From NCBI RefSeq assembly GCF_000420705.1, contig NZ_ATVL01000006.1, positions 248,001-312,000 on the forward strand: a DNA stretch of 64,000 nucleotides, given 5' to 3'. Shown piece after piece: positions 41,110-49,892 of this stretch. Within the stretch, counting starts at the first letter, position 1, and each line of letters starts with the position of its first letter. The notes beneath the pieces were generated by a model. That model was not told the origin of the DNA and ran no database searches. It saw only the letters and a list, made by a program, of their open reading frames with translations. Source of the DNA: Hymenobacter norwichensis DSM 15439. Its GTDB lineage: Bacteria; Bacteroidota; Bacteroidia; Cytophagales; Hymenobacteraceae. The translations under genes and the position numbers were made by a program.

Positions 41110-42931
41110 ACAATTTTTTGTCTTTGATCTTGCGGTCAATCAACTCCGATGTACCGCCGTTTTTCTTGGCCCGTAGCCATTCGGTGTGCGCCTTGTCTTT
41201 CTCGCCAAGCTGGTATAGCACGTCACCGTAGTGTTCGATAACGGTACCGTCTTTGGTGGTTTGTAGGGCTTTTTCCAAGCTCTGGCGCGCTCCGGTGTAG
41301 TCTTTTTGCTTGTAGAGCACCCAAGCGTAGGTATCAAGGTAAGTATCATTGTCGGGGAATTGCTTCACCAGCTTGCCCGCCATTTCCTTGGCCCGCTCCA
41401 GCTTCTCGCCCCGTATCGAGAGGAAGTAGCTATAGTTGTTGAGCGCCTGCGCATTGTTAGCATCAAACGCCAGTGCCGCCTCATAGGCCGCATCCGACTT
41501 TTTGTAGTCCTTTACTTCGTGGTACGCGTCGCCGAGCTGGCTGTCGAACTGGGCCAGCAGCTCGGGGTTGTCGGTAGCCAGTTTGCGGCCGTATTCCAAC
41601 GACTTCACACCTTTCGCTGGCTGCTTTTTCAGCATGTACCCGACGCCGTTATAGAACCACAGCGGTGCTTGGTTCGGGAACAGCTCCAAGGCCCGCTCGG
41701 AGTGGCGCAGCAACGAATCGGTTTGGTTGAGTTCGGCATCAATCAGCACCACTTGCTGCCAGATTTGGTAGCGGGTGTTGTCGAGCTTGATGGCCTGCAA
41801 ATACGTGTCGCGCGCTTCTTTCTTGCGGTTGGTGAGGGTCTGGATGTCGCCGGCTACGGAGTAGGCCTTGGCGTCCTTGGGGTGCACCCGTACTGTAATG
41901 GCAGCCAAGTCCAGCGCGGTTTGTTCCAGTTTGGGGTTTGGGAGCTGCTTGATGTAATCAACCAGCACGCGCACCTTATTGTCGATGTCGAGGCCGGGGC
42001 TCTCAAACGCCAGCTTGATCTGCTTTTCCGACTCCGTGGTATTGCCCTGCTGCCGGTACACGTCGGCCATAATCATGTGGGCCTGGGCGTTGTCGGGGTC
42101 GGTGCGGAGGGCTTGTTGGGCCACTCGCAGGGCGTCGGGCAAGCGGTTGTTGGCGGCGTACATTTCGGCCTGGGACAGCACGTACCGGATTTCGTCGGGG
42201 TTGGCCTTAATCAGGGCCTCACCTTCTTGTAATGCTTTGTCAAGGTTATTCTGCTTGAGGTAAATCTGCTGCTTCTTGAACGATATCTCATCGAGCGCGC
42301 CAAACTGCTTTTCGGCCCGCTCCAAGGTGGCTAGGGCTTCGGGCAGCTTGCCTTGCGCCAGATACAAATCGGCCAGGTTGAACAGGTAATAGCCAGAATC
42401 GGGCACGTCCTGAATCAACTGGGCGTACACCTTGGTGGCTTGGTCGTACTGCTTCTGCGAGGCGTAAATCTGGGCCAGCAGCAGGTAGTAGTACGAGTTT
42501 TTGGGGTCGAGCTTGACAGCGGCCTGCGCAAAGTTGGTGGCATCCTTGAGGTTGCCGCTGAGCAGGTTGGTTTCCGCTATTTTGTAGCTGATGGCCGCGT
42601 TGGTAGGGTTGAGGGCGTACGCCTTTAGCAGCCGCTCCAGGGCCTTGTTGTAGTCTTCGAGCAGCACGTACTTCACGCCGTCCACGAAGAACGACTCACT
42701 CATGCCTTTGTCGCGCTCTGATAGTTGGCGCTGCTGGCTGGCGGCTTCCAGTTCGGCCCGGCGTGCCAGTTCTTTGCGCTCTTTGCGGCTGAGCTTGCCG
42801 AGTTTGGCCGGCTTGGATTCCGCTACTTTATCGGCAGGAGCCGGCGCGGCTGGCCGTTGCTGCGCCCGGCCGGTTTCCGCCGTCAGGAGCAAGCCCAGTA
42901 CCAGAGAAAAGGAAAGAAAAACGCTACGCAT
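41102..42931 (-). CDS. Exported TPR-repeat protein
   Basis: This 609-residue protein has a signal peptide (MRSVFLSFSLVLGLLLTAETGRAQ), a charged linker with KLSRKERKELARRAEL, and more than ten tetratricopeptide repeats running to the C-terminus, for example AISYKIAETNLLSGNLKDATNFAQ, YYLLLAQIYASQKQYDQATKVY and DTYAWVLYKQKDYTGARQSLEKAL. It probably scaffolds an envelope complex. Together with DUF4292 and the EnvC-like protein it forms an apparent three-gene operon. ATG 42931 was chosen for the signal peptide; an open frame extends to 43096. Confidence 0.85.
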   Translation of the reverse strand: MRSVFLSFSLVLGLLLTAETGRAQQRPAAPAPADKVAESKPAKLGKLSRKERKELARRAELEAASQQRQLSERDKGMSESFFVDGVKYVLLEDYNKALERLLKAYALNPTNAAISYKIAETNLLSGNLKDATNFAQAAVKLDPKNSYYYLLLAQIYASQKQYDQATKVYAQLIQDVPDSGYYLFNLADLYLAQGKLPEALATLERAEKQFGALDEISFKKQQIYLKQNNLDKALQEGEALIKANPDEIRYVLSQAEMYAANNRLPDALRVAQQALRTDPDNAQAHMIMADVYRQQGNTTESEKQIKLAFESPGLDIDNKVRVLVDYIKQLPNPKLEQTALDLAAITVRVHPKDAKAYSVAGDIQTLTNRKKEARDTYLQAIKLDNTRYQIWQQVVLIDAELNQTDSLLRHSERALELFPNQAPLWFYNGVGYMLKKQPAKGVKSLEYGRKLATDNPELLAQFDSQLGDAYHEVKDYKKSDAAYEAALAFDANNAQALNNYSYFLSIRGEKLERAKEMAGKLVKQFPDNDTYLDTYAWVLYKQKDYTGARQSLEKALQTTKDGTVIEHYGDVLYQLGEKDKAHTEWLRAKKNGGTSELIDRKIKDKKLYE

Positions 42932-43030
42932 GAAAGCAGGAGTGCGGAGCAAGCCGCCGGTCAAAGAATACAGAACGAGGTGAAGATACCCAAAACAACG
43001 GAGTGAACTTCGTGCCTCTGCGTAACGCGT

Positions 43031-43125
43031 TGGTTGATTGTTAATTGCTGAATGGCTGATTGCTGTTTGTCTTTCTGAAACCAGAACAAACAACAATCAG
43101 CCATTCAGCAAGTAGCAATCAACAA
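43031..43125. repeat. Long imperfect inverted repeat, 40-bp arms
   Basis: The arm 43031-43070 matches the complement of 43086-43125 at 36 of 40 positions; the shared core is GCTGAATGGCTGATTG. It lies between the nucleotidyltransferase stop and the TPR gene start, where it may terminate the former. It belongs to the TTGTTGA-type element family. Confidence 0.75.
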
Positions 43126-43130
43126 TTACC

Positions 43131-44141
43131 TCACACTTTCAAGGTGTTATAGTCGCCGAGGCTCAAGTCGTTCGGGGTGCTGGTCACGGTGGCAAAGTTG
43201 CCAATCATGGAGTTGGTTACGTTGGCATGCGCCACCGTAGCCGACTGCTGCACAATGGAATTAGACACCACCGAGCCACGAATGTTGCTTTTGTCACCCA
43301 CCGATACGTGCGGACCCACCACCGAATCGGTGATGATGGCGCCCTCGCCGATATAAACCGGCGCAATCAGCACGGAGTTCGTCACCTTTGCCGATTCGGC
43401 TACTAAATTCTCGCCGCGCTCCTGCAAATACTCCAGGTAGCGCTGGTTGGTGTACACGGTGGCGTCTTTGTTGCCACAGTCCAGCCACTCGGTTACGCGG
43501 CCCGGCACGAAGGTGGTGCCTTTGTTTTTCATGTTTTCGAGGGCGTTGGTGAGCTGGAACTCGCCTTTGTCCTTGATGTCGTTGTCGAGCAGGTATTGCA
43601 ACTCCTGGCGCAGATACTCGCCGTCTTGGAAGTAATAGATGCCGATGATGGCGAGGTCCGATACAAACGTTTCGGGCTTCTCCACGAAGTCGGTAATCTG
43701 GCCTTGCTCGTTCAGCTTTACTACGCCAAACGGCTTGGGGTCTTCCACTTTCTGCACCCAAATGGTGCCAGGCACGCTGGAATCAAGCGTGAAATCAGCT
43801 TTGAACAAGGTATCGGCGAAGGCTACTACCACCGGCCCTTTCAGGGCCGACTGCGCGCACAGAATGGCGTGCGCCGTGCCGAGCGGCTCGTCCTGGTAGT
43901 GAATTGTGCCTTCGGCACCTACCGACTCAGCAATTTTAATCAGGCTTTTCTCTACTTCCGCCCCGAAGCGGCCAATAATGAATGCCACTTCCGTTACTGG
44001 CTCGCCACACACTTTGGCAATGTCCTCTACCAGACGTTGCACGATGGGTTTGCCCGCAATTGGAATAAGTGGTTTTGGAACTGTGAGCGTGTGGGGGCGC
44101 ATCCGCTTGCCCATGCCGGCCATCGGGACGATAATTCTCAT
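43131..44141 (-). CDS. Sugar-nucleotide nucleotidyltransferase
   Basis: The 336-residue enzyme has the N-terminal NTP-transferase fold with MAGMGKRMRPHTLTVPKPLIPIAGKP (the signature and the catalytic Lys), DEPLGTAHAILCA, and an acceptor strand VVVAFADTLF. A C-terminal left-handed beta-helix of hexapeptide repeats follows (VTNSVLIAPVYIGEGAIITDSVVG, NIRGSVVSNSIV). It resembles glucose-1-phosphate thymidylyl/uridylyltransferases feeding polysaccharide synthesis. A flippase gene lies two genes upstream. The exact sugar cannot be read from sequence. Confidence 0.87.
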   Translation of the reverse strand: MRIIVPMAGMGKRMRPHTLTVPKPLIPIAGKPIVQRLVEDIAKVCGEPVTEVAFIIGRFGAEVEKSLIKIAESVGAEGTIHYQDEPLGTAHAILCAQSALKGPVVVAFADTLFKADFTLDSSVPGTIWVQKVEDPKPFGVVKLNEQGQITDFVEKPETFVSDLAIIGIYYFQDGEYLRQELQYLLDNDIKDKGEFQLTNALENMKNKGTTFVPGRVTEWLDCGNKDATVYTNQRYLEYLQERGENLVAESAKVTNSVLIAPVYIGEGAIITDSVVGPHVSVGDKSNIRGSVVSNSIVQQSATVAHANVTNSMIGNFATVTSTPNDLSLGDYNTLKV

Positions 44142-44257
44142 GTGTTGGGAAGTTGAAAAGTTGGTAAGGTGAATCGATTTACTTATTCAGGGGCTGAACT
44201 TCTAACGAAATAGAAGATTATTTGGAATAATCATGTAGGTAACAAGCTACCAGCCGT

Positions 44258-44692
44258 TTAGCTCACGCCCGTGCTGCCGTAGCCACCAGCGCCACGGGCT
44301 GTTTCGCTGAGGGTTTCGGTCGGCTCCCACCGGATGGTTTCGTGGCGAGCCACTACCAGCTGCGCAATACGTTCCCCGTCTTGCACCACAAACTCGGTGT
44401 CGGACAGGTTAACCAGCAGCACCTTCAACTCGCCCCGGTAATCGGCGTCAATGGTGCCCGGACTGTTCAAGATGCCAATGCCATGCTTGTAAGCCAACCC
44501 GCTCCGAGGACGCACCTGCATTTCGTAGCCCACCGGAATTTCCAAAAATAGCCCCGTCGGGATGAGTGCCCGTTGCAAGGGCTTCAACGTAACAGGCTCC
44601 GCGAGGTTGGCTCGCACATCGAGGCCGGCGGCGTGGGCGGTTTGGTACTCAGGCAGCGGATGGCGGGAACGATTGATAACAGGGATTTGCAT
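44258..44692 (-). CDS. dut: dUTP diphosphatase
   Basis: The 144-residue trimeric-type dUTPase hydrolyses dUTP to dUMP, protecting DNA from uracil. All five motifs are present: [44 protein letters not shown] and [10 protein letters not shown]. Length is normal. A TACCTTTG -7 box lies only 5 bp upstream of the ATG, so the transcript would be nearly leaderless. Confidence 0.95.
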   Translation of the reverse strand: MQIPVINRSRHPLPEYQTAHAAGLDVRANLAEPVTLKPLQRALIPTGLFLEIPVGYEMQVRPRSGLAYKHGIGILNSPGTIDADYRGELKVLLVNLSDTEFVVQDGERIAQLVVARHETIRWEPTETLSETARGAGGYGSTGVS

Positions 44693-44696
44693 GCGG

Positions 44697-44704
44697 CAAA
44701 GGTA
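44697..44704 (-). promoter_or_regulatory. Bacteroidota -7 promoter box next to the dut start
   Basis: TACCTTTG on the minus strand ends 4 bases before the dut start codon; transcription would begin at or next to the ATG. Confidence 0.5.
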
Positions 44705-44828
44705 GTTTTCGTTTTTCGTTGCTTGTTTTTCGTTGTTCGTATTCAGGCTGGCTGATTAGCTAAATGGCAATTGGCTTAGGATGAAGTTGTAACAAGCCGC
44801 CAGCAACGCAAATCGAAGAACGGAAAGC

Positions 44829-46331
44829 CTACCGGGCCAACGCTCGTTGTGGTTTTTCAACTACTACAATCAGAGCCAAGAACACCGCGCACAGCCCCAA
44901 GTGCCAGGCGTGGCGCACCCAGTAATTTTCGGGGGCAATAAACCAGCCCAGCGCTACTATGCCCGAGGCTACCAGCAGCCACATCAGTAGCCGGCCCACC
45001 GGGTAGGGCACCGGGAAGTGCCGCTCGCCCAGCCACCAGCAAATAGCCGCCATCATAAAGTAGCAGGCTAGGGTAGCCAGCGCGCAGCCCATGTAGCCCA
45101 GCACCGGAATCAGCAGCAGATTCAGCGCAACGGTCAGTACGGCGCCGGCGCCGCCAATGTAGGTGCCGTAGTAGGTTTTGTCGGTGAGCTTGAACCACAC
45201 TGACAGGTTCCAGTACACCCCCAGAAACAGGTTGGCCATCAGCAGAATTGGCACTACTACTATACCTTCGCGGTACTCGGCGCGCCGTAAGAACTGCTGC
45301 GCAAAGTCTTCGATGTTGACGCTGATAAACACGAAGATGAAGGCGCAGCAGAGCGTGAACCACTTCAAAACCAGCGCAAAAGTGGCTGGTGAGTTCTTTT
45401 CGGTGCTTTGGGCGAAGAAGAACGGCTCGGCGGAATAGCGGAACGCCTGAATCACTAAACTCATGAAGATGCTGAGCTTGTAGCACGCCCCGTAGATACC
45501 CGCCACTGTCTCGCTGCTCTTGCCCGGATAGAACCCTGTGGGTAGCCAGGCCGGCAGTAGAATCCGGTCCAGGGTTTCGTTCACCATGCCGGCCAGCCCC
45601 ATTAGCATGATTGGGTAGGCGTACACCAGCATCGGGCGCAACATGGCGAAGTTCAGCTGGAAACGGAAGGCAACTAACTCGCGGGCCAACAGCAGCAACG
45701 TGAAAGCACTGGCCGCCAAGTTGGAGAGAAACACGTAGCCGACGCCAATGCTGGGGTCATACACGCTGGCCACCACGGGTTGCAGCACGCTCAAGTACTC
45801 GCCCGCCATGATGTCGGGGCACACAATGATGAAGAACAGGTTGAGCGCCACGTTCAGCACAATATTGGCCATGCGGATGGTGGCAAACTTGCGGGCCTTG
45901 TTCTCCAGCCGCAGCCGCGCAAACGGAATGGCCGCCACGGCATCCAACCCCAAAATCAGGGCCAGCCAAACGGCGTACCGCTCTTGCCCCGAAGGCAGAC
46001 TTAGCAGCCGCAACAGCGTGCCTGCCTGCCACGCCAGCAAAGCCGAAAACAGCACGCTGCTCACCAAGAGCAAGCTCAATACCCGGTTGTACAGCAGTTG
46101 CCGGTCGGCGCCAGGGCGGTTGGCAAACCGGAAAAACGTGGTTTCCAGCCCATAAGTGAACAGCACATTCAGAAACGAAACGCAGGCGTACAACGCCGTT
46201 ACGATGCCGTATTCAGCCGCCTCAAACCGGGCCGTATACACCGGCACCAGCAGGTACGTCAGCACACGGCCCACAATGCTGCTCACGCCGTAAATGGCGG
46301 TTTGTGAGGCCAGCTTTTTCGCTACACTCAT
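44829..46331 (-). CDS. Polysaccharide flippase (MOP/RfbX-like)
   Basis: This 500-residue protein has about 12-14 hydrophobic segments and the N-terminal signature of oligosaccharide flippases, KKLASQTAIYGVSSIVGRVLTYLLVPVYTARF. By family knowledge such proteins move lipid-linked sugar units across the inner membrane for O-antigen, exopolysaccharide or teichoic-acid-like polymers. The nucleotidyltransferase and dut genes downstream are codirectional, and the sugar enzyme may serve the same pathway. Confidence 0.87.
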   Translation of the reverse strand: MSVAKKLASQTAIYGVSSIVGRVLTYLLVPVYTARFEAAEYGIVTALYACVSFLNVLFTYGLETTFFRFANRPGADRQLLYNRVLSLLLVSSVLFSALLAWQAGTLLRLLSLPSGQERYAVWLALILGLDAVAAIPFARLRLENKARKFATIRMANIVLNVALNLFFIIVCPDIMAGEYLSVLQPVVASVYDPSIGVGYVFLSNLAASAFTLLLLARELVAFRFQLNFAMLRPMLVYAYPIMLMGLAGMVNETLDRILLPAWLPTGFYPGKSSETVAGIYGACYKLSIFMSLVIQAFRYSAEPFFFAQSTEKNSPATFALVLKWFTLCCAFIFVFISVNIEDFAQQFLRRAEYREGIVVVPILLMANLFLGVYWNLSVWFKLTDKTYYGTYIGGAGAVLTVALNLLLIPVLGYMGCALATLACYFMMAAICWWLGERHFPVPYPVGRLLMWLLVASGIVALGWFIAPENYWVRHAWHLGLCAVFLALIVVVEKPQRALAR

Positions 46332-46460
46332 GAGAGTGAATTAGTAATTAAGAATTTAAAATCAAGAATGCGCATGCAGAGCAACTGCGCACGCGGAAGC
46401 CCAGGCGACCTACTCTAGTCGGGGCTCGTACACCAATTCTTCCTTACTAATCAGCAACTA

Positions 46461-47249
46461 TTATTTGCCCGTGAAGGCCGTCGGCCTCTTTTCCAGGAAT
46501 GCCTGGGTGCCTTCCTTGAAGTCGTCGGAGGCAAAGCAGCGGGCAAAGGCATTGGCTTCCGTCTGGTAGCCGTGGCGCTCATCATCGAAGTAGGCATTCA
46601 CGCTGTCAATCACCAAGCCCACGGCCAGCGGTGCTTTACTCAGGATGCGGCCTAGCAGGTCCCGCGTAAAGGTCAGTAGCTCGGCGGCGGGTACTACGTG
46701 GTTCACAAGGCCCAGGCGCAACGCCTCGTCGGCCTTCACCATGTCGGCCGTGAGCATTAGCTCCAGCGCTTTGCCTTTGCCAATTAGCTGGGTCAGGCGT
46801 TGCGTGCCGCCGTAGCCCGGAATCAAGCCCAAGTTCACCTCGGGCTGCCCAAACCGAGCATTTTCGGCGGCAATGCGCAGGTGGCACGCCATAGCCAGCT
46901 CGCAGCCGCCACCCAAAGCAAAGCCGTTCACGGCCGCTACTACCGGCTTGGGGCTTTCTTCAATCATACAGAACACTTCCTGGCCCTGCTCGGAAGCCCG
47001 CCGGGCCAAAGGTTCACTCAGTGCCGCCAGCTCCGCAATATCAGCGCCAGCCACGAAGGCTTTGTCGCCGCTGCCGGTCAGGATGATGCCGCGCACCTGC
47101 TGGTCGTCGAGGGCCTGCTGCATAGCTTTGCCAATCTCGCCGATGGTCGCGCCGTTCAGGGCGTTGAGCTTGGTGGGGCGGTTCAGGGTGAGAGTCAGGA
47201 TACCCGAGGTAGTATCTAGGTCGTAGAGCAGGTTTTCGAAAGAAGCCAT
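46461..47249 (-). CDS. Enoyl-CoA hydratase/isomerase family protein
   Basis: The 262-residue crotonase-fold protein has the oxyanion-hole segments (GDKAFVAGADIAELAAL and VAAVNGFALGGGCELAMACHLRIA) and the catalytic-type Glu in FGQPEVNLGLIPGYGGTQRL, all in the expected order. It probably hydrates enoyl-CoA in fatty-acid or amino-acid breakdown. A TATCTTTG box lies about 38 bp upstream. Confidence 0.9.
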   Translation of the reverse strand: MASFENLLYDLDTTSGILTLTLNRPTKLNALNGATIGEIGKAMQQALDDQQVRGIILTGSGDKAFVAGADIAELAALSEPLARRASEQGQEVFCMIEESPKPVVAAVNGFALGGGCELAMACHLRIAAENARFGQPEVNLGLIPGYGGTQRLTQLIGKGKALELMLTADMVKADEALRLGLVNHVVPAAELLTFTRDLLGRILSKAPLAVGLVIDSVNAYFDDERHGYQTEANAFARCFASDDFKEGTQAFLEKRPTAFTGK

Positions 47250-47286
47250 AGAGCGGGGAAAGGAAATAGGCGGTAGCAGATGCCGG

Positions 47287-47294
47287 CAAAGATA
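47287..47294 (-). promoter_or_regulatory. Bacteroidota -7 promoter box for the enoyl-CoA hydratase gene
   Basis: TATCTTTG on the minus strand; leader of about 35 nt before the ATG at 47249. Confidence 0.55.
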
Positions 47295-47437
47295 GCCGAA
47301 ATCAGAAGCCGACTACCGACCAGGCACCTCCCGCCAGCCGACCTCAACCCTTGGGAAAGCCACCCGAAAGGCGGTGTCTGCCTCCGGCATCATGTTATAT
47401 TTCGTCGCGAATAACTGTTGAGGTATTAGATTACTCT

Positions 47438-47445
47438 TATATTTG
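47438..47445 (+). promoter_or_regulatory. Bacteroidota -7 promoter box for mscL
   Basis: TATATTTG matches TAnnTTTG; a TTG at 47418-47420 lies 17 bp upstream of it. Leader of about 37 nt to the ATG at 47488. Confidence 0.6.
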
Positions 47446-47487
47446 CTTGTATATTTTGTTCATTCATCACCGTAACCCTTTAAGCGT

Positions 47488-47913
47488 ATGGGATTTGTTT
47501 CCGAATTTAAAGAGTTTATTTCCAAAGGGAATGTGCTCGATTTAGCAGTTGGTGTCATCATTGGCGGGGCATTCGGCAAAATAGTAACCTCCCTCACCGA
47601 CGACATATTGATGCCGGTGCTCAGCTTGCTCACAGGCGGCATCGACTTCAAAGAGTGGTATCTGTCGTTGGACGGCAAAAGTTACCCTACGCTGCAAGCG
47701 GCCAAAGCAGCCCAGGCGGCCACCATCAACTATGGCCTGTTTATGAACGCCGTCATTACGTTCATGCTGATGGCGTTTGCCGTGTTCTGGATTGTGAAGC
47801 TAGCCAACCGATTCACCAAGCCGAAAGAAATTGTGGTAGTAGCCGACCCAGGCCCAACCAAAGACCAGGCCTTGCTGATGGAAATCCGCGACGCGCTCCG
47901 CAACCGCAGCTAA
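47488..47913 (+). CDS. mscL: Large-conductance mechanosensitive channel
   Basis: MscL opens under membrane tension to release solutes during osmotic downshock. The 141-residue protein has the N-terminal [35 protein letters not shown] helix TM1, a periplasmic loop and TM2 ([24 protein letters not shown]), and a C-terminal helix. Length is normal for the pentameric family. A terminator follows. Confidence 0.95.
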   Translation: MGFVSEFKEFISKGNVLDLAVGVIIGGAFGKIVTSLTDDILMPVLSLLTGGIDFKEWYLSLDGKSYPTLQAAKAAQAATINYGLFMNAVITFMLMAFAVFWIVKLANRFTKPKEIVVVADPGPTKDQALLMEIRDALRNRS

Positions 47914-47944
47914 GCAATTTCTTCTGATTTGCTTTTCGATAAAG

Positions 47945-47988
47945 CCGGCTTTCTCCTCAACAAACCAAAGGGAGAAAGCCGGTTTTTT
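47945..47988 (+). terminator. Intrinsic terminator of mscL
   Basis: CCGGCTTTCTCC (47945-47956) pairs perfectly with GGAGAAAGCCGG (47971-47982), followed by seven T. Confidence 0.85.
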
Positions 47989-48023
47989 TCGCGCTTTATT
48001 CAACCCTCAACTATCTCTCGACT

Positions 48024-49025
48024 ATGAAAACATCTACTCTGAATCGATACCGCATACTAACTGGCTTGCTAGTAGGGCTGCCGTTTGCCGCACTGGCGCA
48101 GGAACCCGTTCCGAACCGGGCTCCAACTCCTCAGGAAGCTTTCAAAATTTCGGCGGAAGTAGATACGGTGCAAGGCTGGCGGTACGGCGGGGCCGGCACG
48201 CTCAACTTCAGCCAAGTGAGCTTAAGTAACTGGGCGCCCGGCGGCCAAAGCTCCCTCTCGCTGCTGGGCCTCGGCAACGCCTACGCCCATTACCGCGCCG
48301 ACAAACACTCCTTCGACCTAGCTGGCAACTTGGTGTACGGCTTGCTGAAAGCCGGTAAAGCTAAAGTGCGCAAAAACGACGACCGGCTGGAACTCAATGC
48401 CCGCTACGCCCGCAGTTTCGCCCCCAACTGGTCGTACGCCGCACAGCTGAACCTGAAAACCCAACTCACGCCCACCAACGACATCGTAAAACCCGATTCG
48501 CTGCTGTCGAAGTTTTTTGCGCCCGCCTATATTCTGGCTTCCTTGGGCTTCGAGTACAAGCCCAGTGAAAGCTTCTCGCTGTTTCTGTCGCCGGCAACTG
48601 GCAAGTTCACCGTAGTCGGCGACCAGGGCCTAGCCGATGCCGGGGCGTTTGGGGTGAAGGCTGCCCGGCTGGGGCCTGATGGGCTACCGGTGCGGGGTAC
48701 GGGCGAACGGTTACGTGAAGAGTTGGGCGCCTACCTCAACGCTCGCTACCGCCGGCCCCTTATGGCCAATATCACCTACCAAACGCGGCTGGAGTTGTTC
48801 AGCAATTACTTCCATAACCCACAGAACGTCGATGTGAACTGGGAAAATCTAATTGACTTTAAAATCAATAAATTCTTTAGTGCCAGCGTTGCTACCACGC
48901 TCATCTACGACGACGACATTTTGGTGCCGCTAAACGTAGACCAGCAGAACGCCGACGGAACAGCCCGTGGCCGACGCATTCAGTTCAAGGAAACGTTAGG
49001 TATCGGGCTGACTTACAAGTTTTAA
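48024..49025 (+). CDS. DUF3078 outer-membrane beta-barrel protein
   Basis: The 333-residue protein starts with a signal peptide (ending LPFAALAQ) and is built of alternating beta strands with aromatic ends, for example GGAGTLNFSQVSLSNWAPGGQSSLSLLGL and ITYQTRLELFSNYF, finishing ETLGIGLTYKF with a C-terminal Phe. The GWRYGGAGTLNFSQ..NWAPGG signature is that of DUF3078. It is predicted to be a barrel in the outer membrane; its function is unknown. Confidence 0.87.
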   Translation: MKTSTLNRYRILTGLLVGLPFAALAQEPVPNRAPTPQEAFKISAEVDTVQGWRYGGAGTLNFSQVSLSNWAPGGQSSLSLLGLGNAYAHYRADKHSFDLAGNLVYGLLKAGKAKVRKNDDRLELNARYARSFAPNWSYAAQLNLKTQLTPTNDIVKPDSLLSKFFAPAYILASLGFEYKPSESFSLFLSPATGKFTVVGDQGLADAGAFGVKAARLGPDGLPVRGTGERLREELGAYLNARYRRPLMANITYQTRLELFSNYFHNPQNVDVNWENLIDFKINKFFSASVATTLIYDDDILVPLNVDQQNADGTARGRRIQFKETLGIGLTYKF

Positions 49026-49134
49026 AGAAATTGAACTATCTTAGCATGCGGCCCGTTGCCGCGCTAAGAATACCACCCATTTCTTACCCTCGGTTTCAGT
49101 CGGCTTCCCCCGCTTATTTTACCCGTTTTTGCGC

Positions 49135-49575
49135 ATGAAACACTTGTTAGCTGTCATGGTGCTGATTTTCGCAGGCTTGCTCCACCGCACCGCGTATGCC
49201 CAGGCTCCTACCCTCCCTTCCGATGGACCAACGGCCCGCCAAGAGCAGGCGCCTCGCAAGCGCAAAGCCAACTCCGTAGACATTGCCAACATGCAGCGGC
49301 GCATGAACATGAACCCCGAGGAAGCCAAGCGCGACCAACAAATGGAAGTCCTGCAAGCTCGTTCTGGCAGTGGCAATACTAGCTTTGGTCGGGCCGCGGG
49401 CCCCGCTCGGCAGTACGAGAAAGGCAACGGGGGCTTCACGGTGCGTAAATTCAAAGCTAGTAAGCACGCCCGTAACGCTATGATGAAGCGTGGCCAAAGC
49501 CGCCCTGCTATGGGTATCGACCCTAAGGGTAAGCCGCTAAACCATAAAAAGAAAAAGCACTTCCTGTTCTTTTAG
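49135..49575 (+). CDS. Small secreted basic protein, unknown function
   Basis: The 146-residue product has a signal peptide (MKHLLAVMVLIFAGLLHRTAYAQ) and a very basic, Lys/Arg/Met-rich mature part (APRKRKANSVDIANMQRRMNM, KHARNAMMKRGQSR, PLNHKKKKHFLFF). No domain is recognised. The basic character could fit binding to envelope polyanions. A good terminator follows. Confidence 0.65.
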   Translation: MKHLLAVMVLIFAGLLHRTAYAQAPTLPSDGPTARQEQAPRKRKANSVDIANMQRRMNMNPEEAKRDQQMEVLQARSGSGNTSFGRAAGPARQYEKGNGGFTVRKFKASKHARNAMMKRGQSRPAMGIDPKGKPLNHKKKKHFLFF

Positions 49576-49892
49576 TTGCTAAGTAGCAAGGCTGCAATAA
49601 ACCAATATAGGAAAAAGCCCCGGTGCATAGCACTGGGGCTTTTTTCATCTTTAGTGGAATCGAGGCCACCGTTCGCCCCCGGTTTAACTAAAGAATACGT
49701 TTTAACCACTGAGTTATACAAAAACAAACTGTCGTTGCTAGCTGCCACTAAAATGATTGGAGAAACTACGCGGTAGCCCGTGCTGTGTCGCCTTATAGCC
49801 ACAGCATAGTCAAGGTTGACTTTGTAATGAATGGAAATTGGGAATAGAATAAAACCGATAAACCAATGCCGTAGTGGAATGAAGTTTGACCG
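49576..49892. other. Intergenic region with one terminator
   Basis: Apart from the hairpin at 49612-49645 I see no supported feature here. Confidence 0.5.
49612..49645 (+). terminator. Intrinsic terminator
   Basis: AAAAAGCCCCGGTG (49612-49625) pairs with CACTGGGGCTTTTT (49631-49644), one mismatch, followed by T. Confidence 0.85.

Noticed and set aside
41306..42232. Long plus-strand frame antisense to the TPR gene
   Set aside because: The opposite strand has clear TPR repeats and a signal peptide; the antisense product is low-complexity Val/Leu/Gly without motifs.
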